Shown here: positions 9,070-17,094 of the stretch, piece by piece
Numbering within the stretch: position 1 is the stretch's first letter
How the letters are laid out: every line of letters begins with the position of its first letter
NCBI RefSeq assembly: GCF_015555045.1
Contig: NZ_JADNJQ010000011.1
Location: 1-64,000 of the forward strand
Source: Collinsella aerofaciens
Lineage (GTDB): Bacteria; Actinomycetota; Coriobacteriia; Coriobacteriales; Coriobacteriaceae
Reading direction: 5' to 3'
Length of the DNA: 64,000 nt
Translations under genes and position numbers: made by a program
The notes under the pieces: model-generated
The model's input: the letters and a program-made list of their open reading frames with translations, nothing else
Told to the model about the DNA's origin: nothing
Databases searched by the model: none

Positions 9070-10506
9070 TTAGCGGCGTTCGAGGACCGCTACGGTTTCG
9101 GTGTGGTCGGTGTGAGGGAACATGTCGACTGGCGTGATCTTGAGCAGGCGATAGCCTCCGTCGAGGAGCTGGTGCAGGTCGCGCTCTTGGGTCACGGGGT
9201 TGCAGCTGATATAGGTGATGCGGCGCGGCTTAAGTGCGCAGGCAGCTTCGAGGAACTCGGGCGTGGAGCCGGCGCGCGGCGGGTCGATGGAAAGAACGTC
9301 GACGCGTTCGTTGTTGTCGGCGGCATCCAGGATGTAGTCGGTGGCGTCGTCGGCCATAAACCAAGCGCTGCGGGTGAGGCCGTTGAGCTCGGCATTGCGA
9401 CGTGCGTCGGCAATGCCCGCCGGGTTGCGCTCAACGCCGAGCAGCATAATGCCGATACCCTTGTTCTGGGCATCTTTAGCTGCGCAAAGACCGATGGTAC
9501 CGCTGCCACAGTAGGCATCCATGAGCACATCGCCCTGGTGCAAATCCATGCCGTCGATAGCGAGCTGATAGAGCAGCTCGGTCTGTTGCGGGTTGGTCTG
9601 ATAAAACGCGGTGGGGGAGATGTCGAATTCGCAGCCGAGCAGCTGGTCGCGCATGCATTCGGCGCCATACACGATGCGGGTTTCCTCGCCGAGGATGGCG
9701 TTGCCGGGGCGTCCGTTGATGTTTTGGGCGACGGTGACGATGCGCGGATCGAGTGCGGCGACAGCCTCAAAGAACTCCTGCGCATGCGGCAAGTCGCGCT
9801 GAGCGGTCACGAGCGTGACCATGACCTGGTCGGTACGCCAACCGCAGCGGACGACGGCATAGCGAAGCAAACCAAGATGCTTGTCCTCATTAAAGGCGGG
9901 AATATGCAGCCGCTCAGCTTCGCGTGCGATGCCGTTGAGAATCTGACGGGCGCCCGGTGCCTCGACGGGGCATTCGGGTACGGCAACGATCTTGTGCGTG
10001 CCGCGCTCAAAGAAACCGCAACGGACAGCGCCCTCCTTACCGGGAGCAAAGGGAGTGGCAGCCTTATGACGAAAGCCACGCGGCGCAGGATATTTACCCG
10101 GGTCGCCAAGGGTGACGCCCATACCGCGAATAGGATCGACAGCAATGCTCTCGCGCTCACAAAGCTCGGCAAACAGCTCCTCCATAGCAGCCTGCTTAGC
10201 CGCCAACTGCTTTTTATAAGGACGATTGAGCGCCGTGCACCCACCGCAAGATTTCGTGATCGAACAGGGAGACTTGGGGTCCACAGCCTTACGCGCAGAC
10301 GAAACCTGATCTTTATGCGAGCGCTTGGAGCGAGTCTGAGATGCCTTATCCTCGTTCCGACGAGAGCCGGGACGCTTGCCCTTAGCCGACTTACCCTTCG
10401 CATTCAGAGACGACTTGGATTTCTTAGAAGATTTTCTCTCCCCCGACTCCTCAGCCGCCTCGATCAAAGCACGACGAGCCTTACGCTCCGCACGAGATTC
10501 TGCCAT
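9070..10506 (-). CDS. 23S rRNA (uracil-C5) methyltransferase, RumA/RlmD-like
   Basis: A 478-residue SAM-dependent RNA m5U methyltransferase of the TrmA/RumA family. An iron-sulfur cluster signature C-x5-C-x2-C is at 81-90 (CSITKSCGGC), with a probable fourth Cys in the later ECPVE. The SAM motif DAYCGSGTIGL, DPPRAG and the catalytic-cysteine motif SCNP follow in order. The first 80 residues are Lys/Arg/Ser-rich low-complexity sequence and replace the usual N-terminal TRAM domain. The exact target uridine (U1939, U747 or another) cannot be told. ATG 10506 is the first start of the frame, and no better internal start precedes the Cys cluster. Confidence 0.9.
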   Translation of the reverse strand: MAESRAERKARRALIEAAEESGERKSSKKSKSSLNAKGKSAKGKRPGSRRNEDKASQTRSKRSHKDQVSSARKAVDPKSPCSITKSCGGCTALNRPYKKQLAAKQAAMEELFAELCERESIAVDPIRGMGVTLGDPGKYPAPRGFRHKAATPFAPGKEGAVRCGFFERGTHKIVAVPECPVEAPGARQILNGIAREAERLHIPAFNEDKHLGLLRYAVVRCGWRTDQVMVTLVTAQRDLPHAQEFFEAVAALDPRIVTVAQNINGRPGNAILGEETRIVYGAECMRDQLLGCEFDISPTAFYQTNPQQTELLYQLAIDGMDLHQGDVLMDAYCGSGTIGLCAAKDAQNKGIGIMLLGVERNPAGIADARRNAELNGLTRSAWFMADDATDYILDAADNNERVDVLSIDPPRAGSTPEFLEAACALKPRRITYISCNPVTQERDLHQLLDGGYRLLKITPVDMFPHTDHTETVAVLERR

Positions 10507-10613
10507 GAATTAACCCCACTAATGCATAAATTGAAATCTGAAAGCATTGTACCGTGCCAAGCTAGCGGACGATATGCAGGCGTCCATTTCCTGTCAGTGA
10601 TAAGCCCAACGAC

Positions 10614-10764
10614 GTTTGCCCGGCGTGGGCGGGGAGCGGCGCGTAATTAAGTTTATCGCGAGTTCCGCACGCAAAGGAAAGCACTTAATGTGCTTTCCGT
10701 CTTGCGCAGGACTGTAGAGCAGGAAACTTAATTACGCGCCGCTCCCCGCCCACGCCGGGCAAAC
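10614..10764 (+). ncRNA. Structured element copy 1 (41-bp perfect arms, conserved core)
   Basis: Arms 10614-10654 and 10724-10764 are perfectly complementary over 41 bases. The 69-nt core holds a second hairpin (GGAAAGCAC 10676-10684, loop TTAAT, GTGCTTTCC 10690-10698). Either side of the inner hairpin, the core is nearly identical to the element at 47706-47835, while the outer arms are unrelated in sequence. No reading frame runs through it. It is provisionally typed as an RNA because of stem covariation between the copies. A palindromic DNA repeat is the alternative. It lies between divergent genes, upstream of the amino-acid transporter promoter. Confidence 0.5.
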
Positions 10765-10770
10765 CCTCCC

Positions 10771-10799
10771 TTGTACTTTATCAAGGTAGAGTGTATGAT
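10771..10799 (+). promoter_or_regulatory. Promoter of the amino-acid ABC operon
   Basis: TTGTAC at 10771-10776, a 17-nt spacer and TATGAT at 10794-10799 make a good vegetative promoter, starting 7 bases after the structured element above ends. Confidence 0.7.
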
Positions 10800-10817
10800 T
10801 CTGAACGTTACATGACT

Positions 10818-10837
10818 CACTTTACCTAACTAAAGTG
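10818..10837. promoter_or_regulatory. Palindrome in the 5' leader of the ABC operon
   Basis: CACTTTA and TAAAGTG are exact inverted 7-mers around CCTAAC, about 12 nt past the predicted transcription start and 18 nt before the start codon. It could be an operator or a small hairpin near the ribosome binding site. Confidence 0.4.
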
Positions 10838-10855
10838 CCATCAAGGGGGAATACC

Positions 10856-11716
10856 ATGAATACCGATATGTCTCGTCGTCAATTTGTTGGTCTAGCCGGC
10901 TCGCTCGCCACGGTGCTTGGCCTTGGTCTTGTCGGTTGCGGCGGTGGTGCCGGTAAGGGTTCCGCTGCCGGTTCTGCTGCAGCCAAGGATGTGAAGGGCG
11001 CTGCGGAGTCCAAGAAGCTCGTGGTGGGCTTTGATAAGTCCTATCCTCCGTACGGCTTTGTGGGCGACGATGGTGAGTACACCGGCTTTGATCTCGATCT
11101 GGCCAAGGCTGTTGCCGATAAGCAGGACTGGGAGGTCAAATACGAGGCCATCGACTGGGACGCCAAGGATACGCTGCTTAACTCGGGCGCCATCAACTGC
11201 ATCTGGAACGGCTTTACCATGGAGGGGCGCGAGGATGACTACACGTTCTCTGAGCCGTACATGCTCAACGAGCAAGTGCTCGTGGTCAAGAAGGACGCGG
11301 GCATCAAGAGCTGGGACGATCTTGCCGGCAAGACCGTGATTACCCAGACCGATTCCGCTGCGCAGGATGTGCTCGAGGGTGACCAGAAGGATCTGGCGGC
11401 GACGTTTGCCACGCTCGACACGATCGGCGAGTACAACACGGCCTTTATGCAGCTCGAGAGCGGCGCGGTCGATGCCGTGGCTTGCGACCTTTCGATTGCC
11501 CAGTATCAGCTTGCCGCCAAGCCCGATGCTTATACGCAGCTTGATGAGCCGCTGTCCAGCGAGCACTACGCCGTTGGCTTTAAGAAGGGCGACACCAAGT
11601 CGGCCGATGCTGTAGCCGAGTCGCTCAAGGCGCTCTACGAGGACGGCACGGTCAAGGACCTCTGCGATAAATATTCAAGCTATGGTTTGTCTTTCGATAA
11701 TTGGGTGCTCAAGTAA
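10856..11716 (+). CDS. Amino-acid ABC transporter substrate-binding lipoprotein
   Basis: A 286-residue extracellular solute-binding protein of family 3 (polar amino-acid type). The N-terminus combines SRRQF, resembling a twin-arginine motif, with a hydrophobic stretch and the lipobox LVGC, so the mature protein is likely a lipoprotein starting at the Cys near residue 27. KSYPPYGFVGDDGEYTGFDLDLAKAVA and NGFTMEGREDDYTFSEPY are classic ligand-domain motifs. ATG 10856 follows AAGGGGGA. The permease start overlaps its stop by one base, so the three transporter genes form one operon. The exact amino acid is not predictable. Confidence 0.92.
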   Translation: MNTDMSRRQFVGLAGSLATVLGLGLVGCGGGAGKGSAAGSAAAKDVKGAAESKKLVVGFDKSYPPYGFVGDDGEYTGFDLDLAKAVADKQDWEVKYEAIDWDAKDTLLNSGAINCIWNGFTMEGREDDYTFSEPYMLNEQVLVVKKDAGIKSWDDLAGKTVITQTDSAAQDVLEGDQKDLAATFATLDTIGEYNTAFMQLESGAVDAVACDLSIAQYQLAAKPDAYTQLDEPLSSEHYAVGFKKGDTKSADAVAESLKALYEDGTVKDLCDKYSSYGLSFDNWVLK

Positions 11717-12369
11717 TGTCTATTCAGGTCATGATGCAGATGCTTGGCCAGGGTTTCTTGGTCAGTTTGCAGTTGTTTGAGCTGACGCTGTTGGGGTCGA
11801 TTCCGCTGGGAATTCCCGTGGCGTTTATGCGCATGAGCAAAATCGCGCCGCTTCGCTGGATTGCGCGCATCTACATTTCGGTCATGCGCGGTACGCCGCT
11901 CATGCTGCAGATGTTTGCCATCTACTTTGCCCCGTACTACGTGTTTGGCATTTCGCTCACGCCCGATTCCAAGTGGACGGCGTGCGTCGTGGCGTTCATC
12001 ATCAACTACGCCGGTTACTTTGCCGAGATCTATCGCTCGGGCTTGCAGTCCATTCCGCGCGGTCAATACGAGGCTGCCGAGGTGCTGGGCTATTCGCGCG
12101 TGCAGACGTTTCTGTATATCGTGATGCCTCAGGTCGCCAAGCGTATTCTGCCGGCGATGGGCAACGAGATCATCACGCTGGTCAAGGACACGTCGCTGGC
12201 GTTTGCCATTGGCGTGGGCGAGATGTTCTCGACGGCCAAGGCCCTGGTTGCCTCGCAGGTGAGCATGGTACCGTTTGCGATCGCGGCGCTGATTTACTGG
12301 GTCTTTAACTTTGTGGTCGAGATGCTGCTGGGCGCCGCCGAAAAGAAGCTGGACTATTATCATGACTAA
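11716..12369 (+). CDS. Amino-acid ABC transporter permease
   Basis: A 217-residue HisM/GlnP-type inner-membrane permease. Several hydrophobic segments are present, with the EAA loop EAAEVLGYSRVQTFLYIVMPQ near residues 117-137, which docks onto the ATPase. MRGTPLMLQMFAIYF is a family signature. The start ATG shares one base with the stop of the binding protein (TAATG), which implies translational coupling. The longer frame back to 11701 uses TTG and is less likely. Confidence 0.92.
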   Translation: MSIQVMMQMLGQGFLVSLQLFELTLLGSIPLGIPVAFMRMSKIAPLRWIARIYISVMRGTPLMLQMFAIYFAPYYVFGISLTPDSKWTACVVAFIINYAGYFAEIYRSGLQSIPRGQYEAAEVLGYSRVQTFLYIVMPQVAKRILPAMGNEIITLVKDTSLAFAIGVGEMFSTAKALVASQVSMVPFAIAALIYWVFNFVVEMLLGAAEKKLDYYHD

Positions 12370-13126
12370 CTCAGTGATGAAAATCGAAAACGCTCGCAAG
12401 GCGTTTGGCGGCAATGAGGTGCTCAAGGATATCTCGCTCGAGGTAAAGCGTGGAGAGGTCGTGGCGATTATCGGGCCTTCGGGTGGCGGCAAGTCCACGC
12501 TGCTGCGGTGTGCCACGCTGCTCGAGACGCTCGACGGAGGCTCGCTCTCGTTTGGCGACCTTGCCGTTGCGACGGATGCGGGTTCGGGCGCGGTCTATGC
12601 GAAGGGCGATGTGCCCAGGCAGGCGCGCTCGCGATTTGGCCTGGTGTTTCAGAACTACAATCTGTTCCCGCACTATACCGTGATGAAAAACATCACCGAT
12701 GCGCCGATCCGCGTTCTTAAGCGCCCGCGCGAGCAGGCGGAAGCTCGTGCGCATGAATTGATTGCTCAGATGGGGCTTGTGGGCAACGAGAACAAGGTTC
12801 CGTGTGAGCTTTCGGGCGGTCAGCAACAGCGCGTGAGTATCGCCCGCGCCTTGGCGCTCGACCCGGAAATCTTGTTCTTTGACGAGCCGACCTCGGCGCT
12901 CGATCCCGAGCTAACGGCCGAGGTGCTGCGTGTCATTAAAGACCTTGCCGCGCAGAATATGACGATGGTGATCGTGACCCACGCGATGCAGTTTGCGCGC
13001 GATGTTGCCGATCGCGTGGTCTTTATGGACGGAGGCCGCATTGTCGAGGAGGGTCCGGCCGAGCAGGTTATCGACCATCCGCGCGAGCAGCGCACGCGTG
13101 AGTTTTTGAGCCGTATCGAGGGATAG
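12362..13126 (+). CDS. Amino-acid ABC transporter ATP-binding protein
   Basis: A 254-residue GlnQ-type ATPase that powers the preceding permease. Walker A GPSGGGKST is at residues 38-46, the signature LSGGQQQR and the Walker B segment FFDEPTSALDPE follow, and the switch His is in VTHAM. It overlaps the permease gene by 8 bases. It is the last gene of the operon, closed by a strong terminator. Confidence 0.94.
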   Translation: MTNSVMKIENARKAFGGNEVLKDISLEVKRGEVVAIIGPSGGGKSTLLRCATLLETLDGGSLSFGDLAVATDAGSGAVYAKGDVPRQARSRFGLVFQNYNLFPHYTVMKNITDAPIRVLKRPREQAEARAHELIAQMGLVGNENKVPCELSGGQQQRVSIARALALDPEILFFDEPTSALDPELTAEVLRVIKDLAAQNMTMVIVTHAMQFARDVADRVVFMDGGRIVEEGPAEQVIDHPREQRTREFLSRIEG

Positions 13127-13160
13127 GCTCAGGTATTTGCTCAACTATTAATTGAGGCGA

Positions 13161-13199
13161 AGCCGCCGCAGGTCTTACGGTCTGTGGCGGCTTTTTGTT
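13161..13199 (+). terminator. Terminator of the amino-acid ABC operon
   Basis: An 11-bp stem (AGCCGCCGCAG with CTGTGGCGGCT, one G-U pair) followed by TTTTTGTTT. Confidence 0.85.
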
Positions 13200-13436
13200 T
13201 GCATCGGCGGGGTTCAATAATCGCCTCACAAGCTTATCTCTTCCTCTCGCCGCCTGTATTCATACGTGTGCCGAAAGGTGTGCATGGACGGTCGCCCGTG
13301 AGGGTAGGGTGGTGGCATAGGACATTTGGAGGGTGAGTCGGCTCGGCTGCCGACCATGCTGCTCCCGGGATGGCACCGACCGCGAACTCTCCCCGTTGGC
13401 GTCGCGCATTGCGCGCGGCCCTGCAAGGAGGTCATC
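13200..13436 (+). promoter_or_regulatory. Leader region of the EF-G-like gene
   Basis: About 240 noncoding bases with small hairpins (for example TCGGCTCGGCTGCCGA near 13338). The perfect AAGGAGGT ribosome binding site is at its end. No recognised riboswitch or clear promoter was found. Confidence 0.3.
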
Positions 13437-15512
13437 ATGGGTGCTCCCAAGACCGGTAACGTAAGGAACGTGGTGCTCGTAGGCCAAGGCGGGGTGGGCA
13501 AGACTTCACTCGCCGAGGCCATGCTCCACCTTTCCGGCAAGACCGCCCGCCTGGGCGCCCGCGACGGCACCAAGCCCACGCTCGACTATGACCCCGAAGA
13601 GGTCAAGCGTGCATTTTCCATCTCGACGACCATCGCGCCGATCGACTGGAAGGGCGCGCGCATCAATGTGCTCGATGCCCCGTGCTACCCCGATTTTATC
13701 GGCGACGCCTTTGCCGCGATGAGCGTCTGCGAGACGGCTCTGTTTGTGGTCGACGCCGAGGCCGGCCCACAGCCTACGACGGTTAAGCTCTGGTATGCCG
13801 CCGAGGACCTGCGTCTGGCGCGTGCGGTGTTCGTAAACCGCCTGTCGCGCTCCGAGGCCAGCTTTGCGACCACGATGGCCCTGCTGCAAGAGCGCTTTGG
13901 CACGCGCCTGGGCGCCGTGACCCTTCCCTGGGGCGAGGGCGAGGACTTTGACGGCATCATCGACCTGGTGCGCATGAAGGCGCGCCATTGCAACGGCACC
14001 GAAGCCGTTGAGTCGGAGATTCCCGAGGAGTATCGTGCCCAGGCCGAGGAGGCCCATGACCATCTGTGCGAGTTGGTGGCCGAGGCCGACGATGAGCTGA
14101 TGATGAAGTACCTGGAAGGCGAGGAGACGCTGACGCAGGAGGAGCTTGAGGGCCTGCTGTCGAAGGCGATCGCCGAGCGCATCTTTGTGCCGGTCTTTGC
14201 GGGCGATTGCATTAAGGAGCAGGGCGTCAACTCGCTGATGGACGACATCGCGACGTACTTCCCGGCGCCGACCGACTACGGCGAGATGCCGCTCATCGAC
14301 GGTGATTCGCTCAAAATCTCGAGCGACGATGACCGTCCGGTGGCGTTTGTGTTTAAGACCCTGGCCGATCCGCAGCAGGGTCGCATCAGCTTTATCAAGG
14401 TGCTGACGGGTACGCTTGAGCCGGGTCTTGAGCTGATCAACGCGCGTACCCGCAAGGGCGACCGTCTGGCTCACCTGTATGTGATGTGCGGCCGCGATAT
14501 GACCGAGGTCGGTCACGCCTATGCCGGCGACATCATCGTGGCGCCCAAGCTGGCTGCCGAGACGGGCGACACGCTCTCGATTACCGGTAAGGTCGAGGCC
14601 GCGGCGTTTAAGTTCCCCAACTCGCAGTACCGCATTGCCATCGAGGCCGAGAATCGCGGCGACGAAGAGAAGCTCTACACGTTTATCGAGAAGGCCTGCA
14701 AGGCCGATCCGACCATGAGCATCGACCGCGACGAGGAGACCGGCCAGACCATTATCTCCGCCGTTGGTGAGGCGCAGGTTTCGGTGCTGCTCAACCGTTT
14801 GGAGGATCGCACCAAAGTCGTGGCCAAGAGCGTGCCGATCCGCATTCCGTATCGCGAGACCATTCGCCGTACGGCAAGTGCCCAGGGCCGCCATAAGAAG
14901 CAGACCGGCGGCGCCGGTCAGTACGGCGACTGCTGGCTGCGCGTGGAGCCGCTCATTGGGCCCGACGGCACGAGCGATGGCTATGAGTTTGTGGACGAGG
15001 TCGTGGGCGGCCGTATTCCGCGCTCGCTGATCCCCGCCGTGGACAAGGGTGTCCAGGAGACCATGAAGGACGGCATCATTGCCGGCTACCCGCTCACGGG
15101 CATTCGCGTGGCTGTGTACGACGGCTCGTATCACAGCGTCGACTCCAACGAGATGGCGTTCCGCGCGGCAGCTCGCATCGGCCTGCGCAAGGCATGTGCC
15201 GATGCCGACCCGGTGGTGCTGGAGCCCATTGAGGAAATTACGGTGACCATCCCCGAGAGCTACGCCGGCGCTGTGATGGGCGACATCTCGGCATCGCGCG
15301 GTCGCGTGACGGGCATGGAGACCGATGAGCGCGGCGATACCGTGGTTATTGCCCAGGCGCCGCTGGCAGAGCTGACGGATTATTCGACGCGCCTGCGCTC
15401 TATCACGCGCGGCACGGGTGACTTTACCATGAAGCCCGCAGGCTATGAGCAGGTGCCTTATGACGTTCAGGCCAAGCTGGTCGAGCGCTATGAGGAGGGC
15501 CGCGCCAAGTAG
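13437..15512 (+). CDS. EF-G-like translational GTPase
   Basis: A 691-residue protein with the five-domain layout of elongation factor G. It matches the EF-G-like second copy (often called FusA2 in actinobacteria) rather than housekeeping FusA. The P-loop GQGGVGKT is at residues 16-23. The G3 region reads DAPCYPDF instead of DTPGH and G4 reads NRLSR instead of NKxD, so the catalytic His is replaced by Tyr and guanine recognition is altered. Domain IV (around RRTASAQGRHKKQTGGAGQ) and the C-terminal domain V are complete. ATG 13437 follows an ideal AAGGAGGTCATC. Its cellular role is unknown. Confidence 0.85.
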   Translation: MGAPKTGNVRNVVLVGQGGVGKTSLAEAMLHLSGKTARLGARDGTKPTLDYDPEEVKRAFSISTTIAPIDWKGARINVLDAPCYPDFIGDAFAAMSVCETALFVVDAEAGPQPTTVKLWYAAEDLRLARAVFVNRLSRSEASFATTMALLQERFGTRLGAVTLPWGEGEDFDGIIDLVRMKARHCNGTEAVESEIPEEYRAQAEEAHDHLCELVAEADDELMMKYLEGEETLTQEELEGLLSKAIAERIFVPVFAGDCIKEQGVNSLMDDIATYFPAPTDYGEMPLIDGDSLKISSDDDRPVAFVFKTLADPQQGRISFIKVLTGTLEPGLELINARTRKGDRLAHLYVMCGRDMTEVGHAYAGDIIVAPKLAAETGDTLSITGKVEAAAFKFPNSQYRIAIEAENRGDEEKLYTFIEKACKADPTMSIDRDEETGQTIISAVGEAQVSVLLNRLEDRTKVVAKSVPIRIPYRETIRRTASAQGRHKKQTGGAGQYGDCWLRVEPLIGPDGTSDGYEFVDEVVGGRIPRSLIPAVDKGVQETMKDGIIAGYPLTGIRVAVYDGSYHSVDSNEMAFRAAARIGLRKACADADPVVLEPIEEITVTIPESYAGAVMGDISASRGRVTGMETDERGDTVVIAQAPLAELTDYSTRLRSITRGTGDFTMKPAGYEQVPYDVQAKLVERYEEGRAK

Positions 15513-15546
15513 CGCGTGATTTTGTCTGCAATGTAGGTGCTGACGA

Positions 15547-15582
15547 AAGGGCCGCCCTGGGTAACCGGGGCGGCTCTTTTTG
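15547..15582 (+). terminator. Terminator of the EF-G-like gene
   Basis: GGGCCGCCCTGG and CCGGGGCGGCTC pair around GTAA, followed by TTTTTGA. Confidence 0.8.
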
Positions 15583-15639
15583 ATTCCTTGGGGACGGAGG
15601 AAAACGGATCATTTAGGCTTTGGGGCAGCTTGGTCGGTC

Positions 15640-16623
15640 CTAGTCTCCCGAGGCCTGATTGCGGCCGGTGGTGTAGTCGATCTGCACGTGCGGCTGCAGG
15701 TTGTAGCAATATACGTGGAAGCAGAGGGTCTTGCCGTGGTCCTCGACCGATTGCGCCTCAAGGCGCATGCCACGGCAGACAAGTTCCTCTTCGTTATACA
15801 TAGGCGTGACGCGGTAGAGCACATGGTTGCCCGTATCGCGAATATAGTTGAGAATCTGCTCTTCAAACGGCAGCATGCCCGTCTCGTTGAGATAGCGCGT
15901 GCCGGTGAGGAGATTCTTGCGGTTGGCGTTTTCGCCGCAGAGCGACCAGGCGATAAGGTGGCAGCGGTTGTAGAGGCTCTGGCCCGGAATAAAGTCGTAG
16001 CGCTGCTGGTGCCAACCGGCAGGATGGATGCGCGAGATATCGCCGCGCTTTCCCTGTCCGAGCGACTCGGGGCCTACACAGGCGAGCGCCTTGCGAGTGC
16101 GACCCAGGCTGTCGAGCTTGGAGAATTTCTTAAAGCAGCCCTCTTCGGTGGCGCGATCGTATTCATCGAGTGTGAATGACGGCGTGCCGAGCGGGTGCGT
16201 GCTGTCGGCGCGAAGGGCAACGTAGGGGTTGCCGGCGTAGTCGGGAATGCTGCTGAGATAAACACCGCGGGCGCGGTTGAGGTCGGGGTTTTCGACCTCG
16301 TCGATGGGGGTGGCGGCACTGCCCGCGGAAACGTCGTCATCGGTGTCGGTCGCGGCGGAATCGGAGCCATCGCCAGAGTCCTGGCTGTTTTGAGGGTCCG
16401 CCGCGCTCGCCGTTCCCGATTCGAGCCGAGCGACCAGGTCTGCCTCGTCGTCGGTGCGGCTGGGACTCTCGTTTTGTTTTTCGGCCAGAGCCGCCGCCTG
16501 CTCATCGCCTTGCGGCGACAGCAACTTGGGCGCTCCGTCGAGCGATCCCGTAAACAGCGCAAACCCCAGCACCACGGCGGTGCCGATGGAAAGTACTTGC
16601 TTGTAGGCGGACTTGCGCGACAT
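15640..16623 (-). CDS. Secreted or membrane-anchored DNA/RNA non-specific endonuclease
   Basis: A 327-residue protein whose C-terminal half resembles the EndA/NucA beta-beta-alpha-metal nucleases. NRCHLIA at 219-225 corresponds to the catalytic DRGH-type motif with His222, and ENANRKN at 231-237 supplies the metal-binding Asn. The N-terminus has a hydrophobic segment (about residues 9-27), a signal peptide or anchor, followed by an acidic, Ser/Asp-rich linker to about residue 115. It probably degrades extracellular nucleic acid for nutrition, defence or DNA uptake. No competence genes lie nearby. The start is ATG 16623. Confidence 0.85.
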   Translation of the reverse strand: MSRKSAYKQVLSIGTAVVLGFALFTGSLDGAPKLLSPQGDEQAAALAEKQNESPSRTDDEADLVARLESGTASAADPQNSQDSGDGSDSAATDTDDDVSAGSAATPIDEVENPDLNRARGVYLSSIPDYAGNPYVALRADSTHPLGTPSFTLDEYDRATEEGCFKKFSKLDSLGRTRKALACVGPESLGQGKRGDISRIHPAGWHQQRYDFIPGQSLYNRCHLIAWSLCGENANRKNLLTGTRYLNETGMLPFEEQILNYIRDTGNHVLYRVTPMYNEEELVCRGMRLEAQSVEDHGKTLCFHVYCYNLQPHVQIDYTTGRNQASGD

Positions 16624-16781
16624 TGCGGCTCCTGGATGGACGGTTGGGAATCTACCAGTCTAGCAGGAGCCGGCAGGGGCCGTTCTGTCGAACAAATACT
16701 CAAGATTTGGGATAGACGCTACTGATTCATTTGCCTCATATGGAGCTGCGGTGGTTGTGTATGTGGGGCTATTTTGCGTTT

Positions 16782-16836
16782 CCCCAGATAAAACCCGCCA
16801 AAATAAACCTGTCCCTTTTTGGCAGGTTAATCGGGG
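16782..16836. repeat. GGGACAG-family palindrome, family A copy 1
   Basis: A sequence starting CCCCAGATAAAACC that folds as GCCAAAA to TTTTTGGC, with CCTGTCCC in the loop and CCCC/GGGG at the ends. Near-identical copies are at 18870-18920 and 24172-24219. Confidence 0.75.
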
Positions 16837-16900
16837 GACTATTTCACCGCAACTTAGGACACGGTTAGGGAGTGTGCACCTTAAAGAGTGGTGCCCTTGA
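16837..16900. repeat. Half copy of the GCGGTGAAAT palindrome
   Basis: TTTCACCGCAACTT near 16844-16860 matches one arm of the palindromes at 40753-40821 and 56179-56244, but the partner arm is missing. No gene is seen in this stretch. Confidence 0.35.
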
Positions 16901-17090
16901 TTAGAGAGGTCGCGCTCGTCTCTCTAATTGTCTCTCTAAAGAGAAAGCCAGTTAAAGAGATAACATTGGGCTATCTAACAGTGAATTCGATACATCTCTC
17001 TAAATGTCTCTCTAAAATAAGGTGCTTATCTCTCTAAAGTTAGAGAGATATACTATACTTTAGAGAGATAAATCTATCGTTTTAGAGAGA
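16901..17090. promoter_or_regulatory. Operator array of TCTCTCTAAA boxes
   Basis: About ten full or near matches to TCTCTCTAAA or its complement precede the Schlafen-like regulator. They are at 16901-16908, 16919-16927, 16931-16940, 16952-16960, 16995-17004, 17007-17016, 17029-17038, 17040-17048, 17059-17068 and 17081-17090. The 17029-17048 pair forms a 20-bp palindrome. Spacings of the last six are about 12, 22, 11, 19 and 22, close to whole turns of DNA. The array covers the predicted promoter and reaches to five bases before the start codon, as expected for autoregulation. Confidence 0.7.
17026..17054 (+). promoter_or_regulatory. Promoter inside the TCTCTCTAAA array
   Basis: TTATCT at 17026-17031, a 17-nt spacer and TATACT at 17049-17054, with a second overlapping TATACT at 17054-17059. 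The palindromic box pair occupies the spacer, so a bound repressor would block polymerase. Confidence 0.5.
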
Positions 17091-17094
17091 CGGA

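Noticed and set aside
10614-10764. Insertion sequence remnant
   Set aside because: No transposase fragment or target duplication was seen, and the outer arms differ completely from the sister copy, unlike the fixed termini of IS elements.
13127-13436. Riboswitch upstream of the EF-G-like gene
   Set aside because: Hairpins are present, but no known class or conserved core was recognised.
16901-17090. Possible CRISPR-like repeats
   Set aside because: The repeated unit is only 10 bases, occurs in both orientations at irregular short spacing and overlaps a promoter. No cas genes are present.
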